A stretch of 64,000 nucleotides of DNA from Gardnerella vaginalis (GCA_946997215.1 CAMPUL010000003.1:1-64000), one strand, 5' to 3'; shown: positions 19,050 through 28,435, counted from the first letter of the stretch. The notes: generated by a model not told the origin, from the sequence alone. Program-made: numbers and translations.

Positions 19050-19378
19050 GATAGCCGCCTCCTTAAATACTTTAGCTGCAAAAGCTAAATGCTTACGTGG
19101 TCAATCACAAACCTAACACCGTAAAATTTACGATATGCGTTTGTGTTGTGTTCGATGCTAACACCATAAAAGTACAAATGCAAACAAAAATATAAAATTA
19201 GCAAAAAATCACGCAAAAACACGTAAAACAATTTCAATCAAATCCGCACAATTCCAAGCAAAACGCCGTAAGCACATAAAACGCATAGTTTAAGTTTTTA
19301 CACGCTTATAAAAATCTTAAACAAAGCTTATATAAAACAACCTCAATCCCTAGCAACGTGTATACTTTCACAAGTTGC

Positions 19379-19451
19379 GGGCTTGTAGCTCAGTGGATAG
19401 AGCGTCTGCCTCCGGAGCAGAAGGCCGTGGGTCCGAATCCCATCAAGCCCA
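19379..19451 (+). tRNA. tRNA-Arg (anticodon CCG)
   Basis: A 73-nt tRNA. Acceptor GGGCTTG pairs with CAAGCCC, the D-arm GCTCAGTGGATAGAGC is normal, and the anticodon stem TCTGC/GCAGA encloses CTCCGGA. No encoded CCA. It is convergent with the ykoDC fusion, whose stop codon lies only 13 bp away. Confidence 0.96.
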
Positions 19452-19464
19452 CGTTTTGCGTTAA

Positions 19465-22131
19465 TTAATTTCCACCAAGAAGCGCAAACGTGCCATAGTA
19501 AACAGATGCAATTAATGCAATTGCAGGAATAATTAAGCACACAACCATAAACACATAATCGCGCTTATTTACGTGACTTATGCGCGCATGAGATCTTGGA
19601 TTTTCTCCTCCAAAACCGCGCGCTTGCATTGCTGTTGCTAAAGTACTAGACCTACGAATCGAAAGAACAAGAAGCGCAAAAGCTTGAGGCATAAATGCGC
19701 GAATCTTACTATCGTCTCCAAGACCGCGAGAACTCCTAGAAGCGCTAAGAGCTGCCCAATCGTCTTGCAAAACGCTAAAAAGCCTCATTCCCGCTAATCC
19801 ACCATAAACAAACTTATCTGGCAAATGCATAACTTGACTAAAAGCATCTGCTAAATCTGTAGCATCAATACCAATAACAGTAACAATTGCAGGAACACCA
19901 ATCGCTAAAATACGAATAAACGTTGCAATTGCAAGAGTTGTTGAGTGCTCACTTACGTGAATAATTCCCCAATCAAACAACGTTTGACCGCCAGATTTAC
20001 CGTACAACCACACTGCTAGAGCCGATCCAGGCGCACCAACCCAAACAGGCCAAGAAAGCTTAACAACACGCCAAGGATTCATTCCAACAATCCATAAAAT
20101 TACAAACTCTAAAACAAGTGCAATAGTCGAAGAAAGCCAATCTAGAGTAAATAGCAAAGGAATGGAAAGTAGAAAAGCTCCAAGCATGCGGTAAACAGGA
20201 TTTAGCGAAGCTAAAAATGGCGAGCAACTTGCAGCTTTTTCTTGCTCATCACGCTTATTTACGGCACTAACTTTTATTCGAGAAATATTCGTTGCATTAG
20301 TTGTAGAAGACAACGCTTCCGATGATTCTAAAGCTTCTTTTGCTTGCGATTCGCCAGCGCGTGTTAAATCGCCAGAATCAATATTTTTATGCTCGCTAGT
20401 ATGCTCGCTAGTCGGCTCGCTAATCGGCATAAGTTCAACCAAACGCGCTCCAAGTGCGTCCACTAGCTCTTTATCGTGAGTAACAACAATAACACTAACG
20501 CCTTCTGCTCTAAGGCTTGCAATCAGCTTTATAATTTGCATCCAAGTTTTTCGATCTTGTCCAAAAGTTGGCTCGTCTAAAATCAAAACTCTTGGAGCTG
20601 CAGCCAAAGATGCAGCAACTGTAAGTCTGCGCTTTTCTCCACCAGAAAGCGTGTACGGATTTGCATTGGCATATCTGCCTAATCGGAATCGCTCTAGCAA
20701 TTCTTTAGCTTTTGATCGAGCATCCTCTTCGCTCATGCCTGTTCTAATAGGGCCTAACATAACCTCTTCTAAAACAGTTCCGCAAGCAAATTGGTGTTCT
20801 GGATTTTGAAAAACATAAGATATTCTTTTAGCGAGTTCAGTTGACTTCCACTTTATAGGATCACTTGAGTCTAACTCTTTACAAAGATTCTCACTTGCTA
20901 CAACTTCGCCTTCTATTGACGGAATTAGCCCTGCCAAAGTTAGAGACAAAGTTGATTTTCCAGCACCATTTGCACCAACCAAAGCCGTTATTTGACCAGA
21001 ATTAAACTCAAGATTAATGTTTTTGGCTATTGGAGTATCCGTATGACTAATCGCAAGGTTTTTTGTAGATAAAACTACTTTCCCATCTCCTACAGAAGGA
21101 TCGTAATCAGGCTCTCCTTTAACATGAATCCTACTTATATTGCGATTTTTTGAATCCTTATACTTGTCTGGAAGCCATATTCCAAGATCTTCAAAATCAA
21201 GATCCTTGCGAGTAAACACCTGATCAGGAGTTCCATCAGCTACGATTACTGTTTTAGCATTCTCGTCTCTTGCAATATCGTCATCGTGAACAAAGTTTTC
21301 GCTATCTTCACTATTACTATTACCGCTATTTTCAAGCCCAAGAACAATCACTCTGTCTATTAAATCAATCCAAGGCTGCGCATGATGTTCCACAAGAACC
21401 ATTGTTGCATGAGTATCGTCAAGCACTTTTCCAACTGCTGAAACAATTTGCTCAACACCGTCTGGATCAAGATTTGCTGTAGGCTCATCTAAAAGAAGAA
21501 CGCTAGGCTTCATTGCAAGCGCGCCTGCAAGAGCCAATCGCTGCATTTGACCACCGCTTAAATGTGCAGTAGAACGATGAAGTTGCAAGCCATCTAAGCC
21601 AACCTCTTTAAGACTTTCGTCAACAATATTCCAAATCTCTTTACGCGGAACATTCATGTTTTCTGGACCAAACGCAACGTTATCTCCTAAACGTTGAAAA
21701 ATCGCTTGCGCTTCTGGGTCTTGTAAAACTAAGCCAACACGTCCGCGAGCCTTATGAACTGGTACATCGTCTACTAATACCGCGCCTTCACTCACTCCGC
21801 CATCTTCGTCTTCAACTAAAACATTATGCGAAGAAGAGTTACTATTTTTATCGTTTGAATCACTTTTAAGAATAATATCGCTGCCTATTAATCCAGCAGC
21901 GCCTTCAAGAATAGTGGATTTACCTATGCCTGATGCACCTAATAGCAATACTCTCTGCCCTGCTTCAATAGTCAGGTTTAAACCACGAACAGCAAACGCT
22001 TTGCGAGAGGCATGACGATAACCCCAATTCTCAAAACGCAACTGAGCAGCATTAAAAGACGACGGAAGGAAAGTTTCAGCTTTATGCTTGTTGTTTTCGT
22101 TTAAAACCTGCGTTTTAGATGCATCGGGCAT
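19465..22131 (-). CDS. YkoD-YkoC fusion: dual ECF ATPase plus T component
   Basis: An 888-residue fusion of three ECF parts. ATPase 1 (about 30-300): Walker A GASGIGKST, signature LSGGQMQR, LLLDEPTANLD. ATPase 2 (about 350-580): GANGAGKST, LSGGEKRR, LILDEPTFGQD. The C-terminal 230 residues (about 655-888) are an EcfT-like membrane domain with the coupling motifs SRSSRGLGD and MQARGFGG. Ser-rich linkers separate the parts. It lies 83 bp downstream of ykoE in the same direction, so it is the energy module for a thiamine-precursor importer, consistent with the TPP riboswitch upstream. Separate EcfA and EcfT proteins are the usual arrangement; the triple fusion is uncommon. Confidence 0.92.
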   Translation of the reverse strand: MPDASKTQVLNENNKHKAETFLPSSFNAAQLRFENWGYRHASRKAFAVRGLNLTIEAGQRVLLLGASGIGKSTILEGAAGLIGSDIILKSDSNDKNSNSSSHNVLVEDEDGGVSEGAVLVDDVPVHKARGRVGLVLQDPEAQAIFQRLGDNVAFGPENMNVPRKEIWNIVDESLKEVGLDGLQLHRSTAHLSGGQMQRLALAGALAMKPSVLLLDEPTANLDPDGVEQIVSAVGKVLDDTHATMVLVEHHAQPWIDLIDRVIVLGLENSGNSNSEDSENFVHDDDIARDENAKTVIVADGTPDQVFTRKDLDFEDLGIWLPDKYKDSKNRNISRIHVKGEPDYDPSVGDGKVVLSTKNLAISHTDTPIAKNINLEFNSGQITALVGANGAGKSTLSLTLAGLIPSIEGEVVASENLCKELDSSDPIKWKSTELAKRISYVFQNPEHQFACGTVLEEVMLGPIRTGMSEEDARSKAKELLERFRLGRYANANPYTLSGGEKRRLTVAASLAAAPRVLILDEPTFGQDRKTWMQIIKLIASLRAEGVSVIVVTHDKELVDALGARLVELMPISEPTSEHTSEHKNIDSGDLTRAGESQAKEALESSEALSSTTNATNISRIKVSAVNKRDEQEKAASCSPFLASLNPVYRMLGAFLLSIPLLFTLDWLSSTIALVLEFVILWIVGMNPWRVVKLSWPVWVGAPGSALAVWLYGKSGGQTLFDWGIIHVSEHSTTLAIATFIRILAIGVPAIVTVIGIDATDLADAFSQVMHLPDKFVYGGLAGMRLFSVLQDDWAALSASRSSRGLGDDSKIRAFMPQAFALLVLSIRRSSTLATAMQARGFGGENPRSHARISHVNKRDYVFMVVCLIIPAIALIASVYYGTFALLGGN

Positions 22132-22214
22132 AGCAAATCCTTTATGGCAATGATTTTTATTTAATTATTTTCTATTTATAAATAATTTATAAATATCTGA
22201 TTATTTAGCATGAA

Positions 22215-22826
22215 CTATTTGTGTATTTCTCTGCCAGAAGCAAAATGGTCTAAAGCTCCAGTATTCGCTACAGCCTTAAACAAATACCACATTAAAACAC
22301 CTGCTATAACAGCACCAGAAACAGCTGTTGTAACAAGATATGCAATACCGTAGCTTCCAACAAGATCAATACCTTGGAAATGCTTAATAAAGCTATAAGC
22401 CCAGCATCCAACGCCAGAAAGAACGCCAGAAAGAACTATAGAATCAAGAGTCCAACGCTTATACATAAATGCAGCAAATGCAATTTCTGCACCAATACCC
22501 TGTACTAAAGCTATTACGAAAGTAGACCATCCACCCCACTGATTTCCAAGAAGAGCTTCTAGGACTCCAGCAACAACTTCAGCGTAGATTGCAGCGCCAG
22601 GCTTACGGACAATAATAGCAGCCAATGGACCAGCAAAAAGCCACAAGCCATTCATCAAGCCGCCAAAACCTGGAAGAACACTTTCAAACAGCGCCCATGG
22701 AGCTGAAGAAGTAATAGCTACAACCCAATAAACAAGAGCAGAAGCAACAGCAATTACAGAAGCAGCAGCAATATCTGCAACTCGCCATCGCAAATTAGCT
22801 TGGATAGAAATTTTTTCTTCTACCAT
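22215..22826 (-). CDS. ykoE: ECF S component YkoE (thiamine/HMP uptake)
   Basis: A 203-residue hydrophobic protein recognisable as YkoE, the S component tied to thiamine or its hydroxymethylpyrimidine precursor. Motifs include PGFGGLMNGLWLFAGPLA (about 49-66), ALLGNQWGG (about 90-98) and the final YLFKAVANTGALD. About six membrane segments. The start ATG (22824-22826) follows a GAAAGG ribosome site that may be sequestered by the upstream riboswitch. First gene of the ykoE-ykoDC operon. Confidence 0.92.
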   Translation of the reverse strand: MVEEKISIQANLRWRVADIAAASVIAVASALVYWVVAITSSAPWALFESVLPGFGGLMNGLWLFAGPLAAIIVRKPGAAIYAEVVAGVLEALLGNQWGGWSTFVIALVQGIGAEIAFAAFMYKRWTLDSIVLSGVLSGVGCWAYSFIKHFQGIDLVGSYGIAYLVTTAVSGAVIAGVLMWYLFKAVANTGALDHFASGREIHK

Positions 22827-22903
22827 TGTGTGCCTTTCATTCCACGCTGTGAATTAGAAAATCACCTAAATCACAGAATTACCGTAGGCACGGGAAAAAC
22901 TGA

Positions 22904-22983
22904 CCTCCGTGCGCCAGTATTACCTGGATTCACGTTCAAGCGGTTTCTCTCAGCTTTACGAATTAGCGCAAAGCACCCGTGTC
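22904..22983 (-). ncRNA. TPP (THI-box) riboswitch
   Basis: The minus strand carries the thiamine-pyrophosphate aptamer: GGGTGC at the 5' side, the invariant CTGAGA (22948-22953), the linking CGCTTGAACGTGAATCC and the pyrophosphate-site GGTAATACTGGCGCA. It precedes ykoE by about 80 nt. A second hairpin uses the 3' side of P1: GCACGG (22907-22912) with CCGUGC (22888-22893). When P1 forms, the released GUGCCU (22886-22891) can pair with AGGCAC (22830-22835), which overlaps the ykoE ribosome site. Translational control is therefore likely; this last step is inference. Confidence 0.92.
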
Positions 22984-23076
22984 GAGTGAAGATTCTACGG
23001 CATTGTGTAGACTCGCGCACAAAATACATCAAAACCCATATATCCAGGTACTTTATGCGCGAGTTAGAACTTACAA

Positions 23077-23104
23077 TATTACTTCACTGCTTTATTACTT
23101 CGCT
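23077..23104. repeat. Direct repeat spanning the M20 peptidase stop codon
   Basis: TATTACTTCACT (23077-23088) and TATTACTTCGCT (23093-23104), period 16, 11 of 12 bases alike. The second copy contains the stop codon (23095-23097). Confidence 0.7.
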
Positions 23105-24462
23105 AAACGGCTAAGAAGCAAAGCTTCCGTTACAATATTTGACTTCAAGCCAAAAAGAGAAATCGACTCGTTTGGGCTATGAGCATTAGACTTTGGATCT
23201 TCAGGACCCGTAACCAAAACTTGAGCTTTAGGGAAGATTCTTTGCAATTCTGGAATAAATGGAATCGAACCACCTTCGCCCTTGTTAATAGGATCCACAC
23301 CAAAAGCGTCTTTCATAGATGCGAGCGCATCTTTAGTTGCAACAGCATTTGGATCCATAGCCCAACCCATGCCATTATCTAAAGGCTCTACAGTTACTTG
23401 CGCGCCAAACGGTGCATTTTTAACCAAAAAGTCACTCAATGCTTTTTGCGCTTCCTCCGGGCGCTGGCAAGGCGCAGTTCTAAGCGAAAGTCGCAAGCGT
23501 GTCTCGTGAGCAATAACGTTAAAGCTTTCTTCTACTGGATGCGCGTCCATTCCAATAACAGTCAAGCTTGGCTTAGTCCACATTCGTGCAGCAAGCGATC
23601 CCGTTCCTGCGAGCTTGTATGAATCAACAACCGAAGAATCGGCTCTAACTTGAGTCTCATCTAAATCGCGTTGCAAACCGCCAACAGGCTCTTGCGATTC
23701 AACTCCAGGAACATCTAAATCGCCGTCTTTGTTGTAAAGAGAAGCAACAAGCATTGAAGCAAGCGTGTATGCGTCTAAAATAGGACCACCAAACTGTCCA
23801 GAGTGAACTTGATGATCAAGAACCTTAACCTTAACGTCTACTGTAGTGTTTCCGCGCAAGCTAGTCGTAAGACTTGGAACTTCGGCAGACCAATTTCCAG
23901 AATCTGCAACAATAATCACATCGGATTCAAACTCATCTTTGTGAGACTCAATAAAAGGAATAAAGCTTGGAGAACCCATCTCCTCTTCGCCTTCAATGAA
24001 CACTTTAATGTTTACGCCTAAATCTTCGCTTAAAGCTCGCAAAGCACCATAGTGAATAGCAATTCCACCACCATCGTCCGCGCTGCCGCGACCATACAAG
24101 CGCCCATCTATCTCAGTTCCTTTAAAAGGATCCGTATTCCACTCGCTTGCATTTGGAACAGGCTGAACATCGTGATGAGCGTAAAGCAAAACAGTTGGAG
24201 CACTTGGGTTTACAATCCTAGATCCAACAACCTCGAATGCACCTGGAGTGCCATCTGGATTTTGCGACTGTTCAACTCGAGCATCAACACCAACTTCGCG
24301 CAATACACTAGCAACGTATTCAGCAGAAGCACGCATATGATCCCCAGTAATGCCTTTAGCAGAAACAGCTCCTAAAGAAATCTTCTTATTTAATACGCTA
24401 ATAACGTCTTCCCAAGCGTTTTGCACACGTGAGCGCACATCATCAACCTCTAAACCAGCCAT
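23095..24462 (-). CDS. M20 family dipeptidase
   Basis: A 455-residue zinc metallopeptidase of the M20 (ArgE/DapE/CPG2) family, probably a cytoplasmic dipeptidase. Metal and catalytic residues are visible in order: His in YAHHDVQPV (about 95), Asp in GRGSADDGGG (about 128), the Glu pair in EGEEEMGSP (about 161), Asp in ADSGNWS and the last His in NAHSPNES (about 430). The lid domain lies at about 205-370. Starts at ATG behind TGGAGGA. No operon partner; it diverges from the DUF3043 gene. Confidence 0.92.
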   Translation of the reverse strand: MAGLEVDDVRSRVQNAWEDVISVLNKKISLGAVSAKGITGDHMRASAEYVASVLREVGVDARVEQSQNPDGTPGAFEVVGSRIVNPSAPTVLLYAHHDVQPVPNASEWNTDPFKGTEIDGRLYGRGSADDGGGIAIHYGALRALSEDLGVNIKVFIEGEEEMGSPSFIPFIESHKDEFESDVIIVADSGNWSAEVPSLTTSLRGNTTVDVKVKVLDHQVHSGQFGGPILDAYTLASMLVASLYNKDGDLDVPGVESQEPVGGLQRDLDETQVRADSSVVDSYKLAGTGSLAARMWTKPSLTVIGMDAHPVEESFNVIAHETRLRLSLRTAPCQRPEEAQKALSDFLVKNAPFGAQVTVEPLDNGMGWAMDPNAVATKDALASMKDAFGVDPINKGEGGSIPFIPELQRIFPKAQVLVTGPEDPKSNAHSPNESISLFGLKSNIVTEALLLSRLAK

Positions 24463-24578
24463 AAGTCCTCCAAAAAACAGTAGATTAGTAAAAACATTAT
24501 TTGAATTACTATTATCAGACTATTCATAACCAACGAAATTGCTAATAACGCGTCTAGTCTGTTGAGTAATCTGCAAAC

Positions 24579-25235
24579 ATGACATGGAATCCATTCGTAA
24601 AAAGAGACGCTGATAATAACGCACAAAATGGCGATCAACCATCAGCCAATAAAAATAGCGAAAATAAAGTAGAAAATAAGCCAAAAACTCGCACAAAAAA
24701 CGCTCCAACGCCAAAGCAAAGCGAAGCTGCAGCGCAAAATCTTAGACCGCTAGTTCCAACAGATAGAAAAGCTAGCGCAAAGGCTGCTCGAGCACGATTG
24801 CGAGAAAAAGAAAACGCACAATACGAAGCTATGAAAAGCGGCGATTTAGCGCATATGCCAAAGTCGGAGCAGCTTCCTTGGAGAGTGTATATTCGCGATT
24901 ATGTAGATGCGCGCTTTAATATTGGCGAGTTTTTTGTTCCATTTGCAATCGTGATTATGATTTGCATCTTCTTTACGCAAAACTTCTTGTCTACTAAATA
25001 TATTGCTCTTTATTTTGCGCTTGCGATTATTCTTTACGCGTATCTTTTTGCTGCAATTATTGACGTTTTAATAATGTGGCGAAAGCTTAGAAAAGAACTT
25101 GTTAAAAGATACGGCCAAGCTGCTGTTGCTAAAAGCTCTAGATCGGCAATGTATGCTTGCAGCCGTGCAATACAAATGCGCAGGTGGAGGCTACCAAAGC
25201 CAAGCACGCCAAAACGCGGTAATTGGCCAAAGTAA
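24579..25235 (+). CDS. DUF3043 membrane protein
   Basis: A 218-residue actinobacterial protein of the DUF3043 type. The N-terminal 90 residues are charged (many Lys/Ala/Asn, e.g. KAAKAARARLREKE-like stretch at about 68-80), followed by LPWRVYIRDYVDARFNIGEFFVPFA and two hydrophobic segments (about 118-170), then a basic C-terminus ending PKRGNWPK. Function unknown. It is followed at 162 bp by a DUF4191 gene on the same strand, a second actinobacterial membrane protein. Confidence 0.8.
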   Translation: MTWNPFVKRDADNNAQNGDQPSANKNSENKVENKPKTRTKNAPTPKQSEAAAQNLRPLVPTDRKASAKAARARLREKENAQYEAMKSGDLAHMPKSEQLPWRVYIRDYVDARFNIGEFFVPFAIVIMICIFFTQNFLSTKYIALYFALAIILYAYLFAAIIDVLIMWRKLRKELVKRYGQAAVAKSSRSAMYACSRAIQMRRWRLPKPSTPKRGNWPK

Positions 25236-25397
25236 AACGCTAGTATACCAACAAAGATATGATTTATAGAAATGTGTGTTTGCAGCATGCTACTTAAGCA
25301 ATAGTGGCAAAAACGTGGTAACAAACCCGTGGTATAAAACCTTGCAATAAGCACAAAACAAAATTAACGCGAATATCGTATAGGGGATAAACGCAAA

Positions 25398-26183
25398 ATG
25401 GCAAACGAGAAGTCAAAGAACACTAAGAAATCGGGCATGATTTCACAAATTGTGCGCATTTACAAGTACACGCATACAGACGATAAGCAGCTTCCGCTTT
25501 GGCTTGGCCTGGCTTTTGTAGCCCCTGTAGTGCTATGCGCTATAGTTGGCGCTATTTTACGCTGGTCCATTTTTACATGGATTATGATGGTTGTAACAGC
25601 GCTTATGCTTGGTCTTTTGCTTTTTACTGTTGTTTTAACAAAGCGCGCAGATAAAGTTGGATACGCAAAACTAGAAGGTAAGCCTGGAGCTGCAGCTGGA
25701 ATTTTAAGCGCAATCAATAAAGGCGGTTTTACTTTCCCACAACAGCCAGTATGGGTTGATCCTCGCACCAAAGATGCAATTTGGCGTGGAACTGGTTTTA
25801 ACGGAATATTTCTTGTTGGAGAAGGCAATTACGAACGCTTGACTCATGCTATGGAACGCCAAGAGCATGCTATTAAAAGTGTTACAGCTGGATCCAATAT
25901 TCCTGTTTACCGCATTTGCGTTGGAAATGGCCAAAATCAAATTAAGCTTAAGGATTTAAGGAGTAAAGTTCTAAAGTCTAAAACTTTGATTCCTACAAAT
26001 CACAAGTTTGCTCCTCTTGCTGCAATTCACCCAAATCGCAGATTCTTCCTAACTAAAACAGAGCTTGCGATTCTAAACGATCGTTTACGCACTTTGCAAG
26101 GAAAGCTAGGATTTGGAATCCCAAAGGGAATTGACCCTACGCATACTCCGCGCGTAAGTCGCAGAGCTTTAAGAGGAAAATAA
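25398..26183 (+). CDS. DUF4191 membrane protein
   Basis: A 261-residue protein of the actinobacterial DUF4191 family, recognised from IVRIYKYTHTDDKQLPLW (about 18-35), two adjacent membrane segments (about 36-80) and the cytoplasmic core with KLEGKPGAAAGIL (about 91-103) and FRGTGFNGIF-like sequence. Function unknown. A ribosome site AGGGGAT lies upstream of ATG. It probably forms a small unit with the DUF3043 gene and ends at a strong terminator. Confidence 0.82.
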   Translation: MANEKSKNTKKSGMISQIVRIYKYTHTDDKQLPLWLGLAFVAPVVLCAIVGAILRWSIFTWIMMVVTALMLGLLLFTVVLTKRADKVGYAKLEGKPGAAAGILSAINKGGFTFPQQPVWVDPRTKDAIWRGTGFNGIFLVGEGNYERLTHAMERQEHAIKSVTAGSNIPVYRICVGNGQNQIKLKDLRSKVLKSKTLIPTNHKFAPLAAIHPNRRFFLTKTELAILNDRLRTLQGKLGFGIPKGIDPTHTPRVSRRALRGK

Positions 26184-26207
26184 ACCTAGGCTTTTAGGTT
26201 TAAAAAT

Positions 26208-26240
26208 AAACCAGACGTTCCAAGCGGTTCGTCTGGTTTT
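26208..26240. terminator. Bidirectional terminator between the DUF4191 and phosphatase genes
   Basis: AAACCAGACG (26208-26217) pairs with CGTCTGGTTT (26230-26239), ten perfect pairs, with A and T runs on either side. It serves convergent transcripts. Confidence 0.9.
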
Positions 26241-26253
26241 AATATATTTATAC

Positions 26254-26290
26254 GCGATTTTACTTGTGATTTTACTTGCGATTTATATGC
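26254..26290. repeat. 12-bp tandem repeat next to the phosphatase stop codon
   Basis: GATTTTACTT at 26256-26265 and 26268-26277 (period 12), with a third partial copy GATTTA at 26280. It lies just downstream of the minus-strand stop codon at 26296. Confidence 0.75.
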
Positions 26291-26295
26291 AAATA

Positions 26296-26841
26296 CTATT
26301 CTCGAGTTATCTGCGATTCCACCCAATCAACAATGTACGGAGCGCACTCCTCCACTTGATCCATTGCAATCTCAAACTCTTTAGGACCACCATACCAAGG
26401 GTCCGCCAAGTCTAAAACAGCTTCACGACCAGCTTGTGGCTTTTCTAAAGACGGATCAAACGACCTATACATATGAACAAGACTACGCTTTTGCGGCGGA
26501 ATAATCCTAAGCAAAGATTGCATATGCGAAGCAGTCATTGGAAGAAAAAGATTCGTCTCTTCTATTTCGTCTCGCTCAATCCTATGCGCAAAATGACTTA
26601 ATGGCAAAGAATATCCCCTACTTTTAAGCTCTTTTTGCGCACGCCTATCAATCGGATTTCCGTATTCTTCGTCGCTTACGCCGCATGATTTTACAGCAAC
26701 AACATCGCTTAATCCTCTAAGCTTAAACTCGTTACGCAAAACAATTTCTGCCATTGGAGATCTGCAAATATTCCCCGTGCAAACTGTCATAACAACATAC
26801 GGATGCTTAGCATCTACGTGAATTTTGCTTAAAGATTCCAT
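26296..26841 (-). CDS. Low-molecular-weight protein tyrosine phosphatase
   Basis: A 181-residue LMW-PTP. The P-loop C-T-G-N-I-C-R with the nucleophilic Cys is at about residues 21-27 (VCTGNICRSPMAE), and the general-acid Asp sits in ADPWYGG (about 146-152). The Asp is followed by Pro as in the family. It starts 18 bp after folA, so it appears to be the third gene of a thyA-folA-phosphatase unit. A role in dephosphorylating protein tyrosines (for example a polysaccharide-linked kinase) is only family knowledge. Confidence 0.92.
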   Translation of the reverse strand: MESLSKIHVDAKHPYVVMTVCTGNICRSPMAEIVLRNEFKLRGLSDVVAVKSCGVSDEEYGNPIDRRAQKELKSRGYSLPLSHFAHRIERDEIEETNLFLPMTASHMQSLLRIIPPQKRSLVHMYRSFDPSLEKPQAGREAVLDLADPWYGGPKEFEIAMDQVEECAPYIVDWVESQITRE

Positions 26842-26859
26842 ACATATCCTTAATCTAGC

Positions 26860-27498
26860 TTATTTTTTAGATTTAACTGGCTCATAAACCATAAACTTAT
26901 ATTTTGTATTGAATTGTTTTTCGCCAACTTTTATAGGCGATTCCTGCCAATCGCCATCGCGCGCAACTTTCCACAATCCATCATCCACAAGTTTTTGAAT
27001 GTTTGGAGCAAAGGTATCTGCTTCTACTCTAGCTTCAATTTGAGTTACATAAGATGCGTCAACAATTTGTGACTTAATCACTTCTCTAAAAATTGCTCCG
27101 CCACCAATAATCCAAATTGCTCTGCCATCTTTTGGTAAATCCAAAGAATCTACATGCTCAATAGGATTATCTTCAATCCACTTTTTTGCGTAGCATATTG
27201 CGTCTTCGATCTTTGTAAAACTTTTTGCTCCATTTGGATTAAAGTATGGATTCCTAGAAACAACAATATTTTCGCGACCGGGAAGAGGCCTAAATTTTTT
27301 TGGCATAGAATCCCAAGTTCCTCTGCCCATTATTACTGGGCAAGAGATTGTCATTGCCTTAAAATAGCGCAAATCTGGGGAAAGTCTCCAAGGCATGCCG
27401 CCATTTACACCCATCGCTCCTGCGCGACCCTCAAAATCGTACGCTTGCCCCCAAATTAAGCGCACAGGAATATTGCTAATCATAATATTGTTAGTCAT
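26860..27498 (-). CDS. folA: Dihydrofolate reductase
   Basis: Reduces dihydrofolate to tetrahydrofolate with NADPH. A 212-residue protein, longer than the usual 160-170 because of an N-terminal extension and an insert near 165-185. Motifs: VNGGMPWRLSPDLRYFK (about 32-48) with the active-site acidic residue, PVIMGRGTWDSMP, LPGRENIVVSR and WIIGGGAIF. Starts at ATG behind TAGGAG. It lies 64 bp downstream of thyA, which makes the dihydrofolate it consumes, and 18 bp upstream of the phosphatase gene. Confidence 0.95.
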   Translation of the reverse strand: MTNNIMISNIPVRLIWGQAYDFEGRAGAMGVNGGMPWRLSPDLRYFKAMTISCPVIMGRGTWDSMPKKFRPLPGRENIVVSRNPYFNPNGAKSFTKIEDAICYAKKWIEDNPIEHVDSLDLPKDGRAIWIIGGGAIFREVIKSQIVDASYVTQIEARVEADTFAPNIQKLVDDGLWKVARDGDWQESPIKVGEKQFNTKYKFMVYEPVKSKK

Positions 27499-27531
27499 AA
27501 AACTCCTACGTAAGCCTACTAATCAATCACT

Positions 27532-27556
27532 AAACAAAGCAAACAAGCAAACAAGC
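27532..27556. repeat. 8-bp tandem repeat abutting the thyA stop codon
   Basis: AAACAAGC at 27541-27548 and 27549-27556, preceded by AAACAAAGC at 27532-27540. It begins 6 bp downstream of the thyA stop codon. Confidence 0.75.
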
Positions 27557-27562
27557 AAAATC

Positions 27563-28435
27563 TCACACAGCTACAGGAGCTTTAATCGTAGGATGATGCT
27601 TATAATCAACAACCTTAAAATCGCTATAGTCGTAGCTAAAAATAGAATCGGCTTTGCGAATTTCTAGCTGCGGATACGGGTACGGCTCGCGCGAAAGCTG
27701 CTCAAGCACTTGCTCAACGTGATTGTCGTAAATATGGCAATCGCCACCAGTCCAAACGAACTCTCCTGGCTCTAATCCTGCTTGTTGAGCCATCATCATT
27801 GTTAAAAGCGAGTAAGACGCAATGTTAAATGGCACACCAAGGAACATATCGCAAGAACGCTGGTAAAGCTGGCAAGAAAGCTTGCCATCGGCAACGTAGA
27901 ACTGGAAAAGCGAGTGGCATGGAGGCAAAGCCATATTCTCTACTTCTGCAGGATTCCAAGCACTAACAATCATTCTTCTAGAATCAGGATGATTTTTAAT
28001 AAGATCCATAACGTTTGCAATCTGGTCGATTGTGCGATTTGGATTTTCAGCAGTTGGCGCTGGCCAACTCCTCCACTGAACGCCGTAAACAGGCCCTAAA
28101 TCGCCATTTTCGTCTGCCCACTCATCCCAAATATGCACGCCGTTTTCTTGCAACCAGCGCACATTGCTAGAGCCTTTAAGGAACCAAAGAAGCTCGTATG
28201 CAAGCCCCTTAAAGAACACAGTTTTTGTGGTTATAAGCGGGAAACTCTTGCTTAAGTCAAATCTAATTTGTTGACCAAAAAGAGATATTGTTCCCGTACC
28301 AGTGCGATCTGATTTTAATGTGCCTTCCATAAAGATTTTTCTAACCAAATCCTCGTAAGGAGTAGGAATATTTGACACTGGTTTTTGCGGCACGCGCGCG
28401 CGCAAATCTGCAAGTTCTTGTTGAGTTAAAGCCAT
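27563..28435 (-). CDS. thyA: Thymidylate synthase
   Basis: Makes dTMP from dUMP with methylene-tetrahydrofolate. A 290-residue ThyA-type enzyme: [17 protein letters not shown] (about 47-63), [11 protein letters not shown], the active-site Cys in [12 protein letters not shown] (about 173), [19 protein letters not shown] and GDCHIYDNH. All hallmark residues are present. First gene of thyA-folA-phosphatase, with no clear ribosome site, so possibly weakly translated or leaderless. Confidence 0.97.
   Translation of the reverse strand: MALTQQELADLRARVPQKPVSNIPTPYEDLVRKIFMEGTLKSDRTGTGTISLFGQQIRFDLSKSFPLITTKTVFFKGLAYELLWFLKGSSNVRWLQENGVHIWDEWADENGDLGPVYGVQWRSWPAPTAENPNRTIDQIANVMDLIKNHPDSRRMIVSAWNPAEVENMALPPCHSLFQFYVADGKLSCQLYQRSCDMFLGVPFNIASYSLLTMMMAQQAGLEPGEFVWTGGDCHIYDNHVEQVLEQLSREPYPYPQLEIRKADSIFSYDYSDFKVVDYKHHPTIKAPVAV

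Noticed and set aside
18960..19064. T-box riboswitch as the control element of the ECF operon
   Set aside because: No T-box sequence (AGGGUGGNACCGCG type) or specifier stem is visible, whereas a translated Trp leader, terminator and antiterminator are.
19099..19104. TTGACC as the -35 box of the Trp leader promoter
   Set aside because: No acceptable -10 hexamer lies 16-18 bp downstream, so I do not call the promoter.
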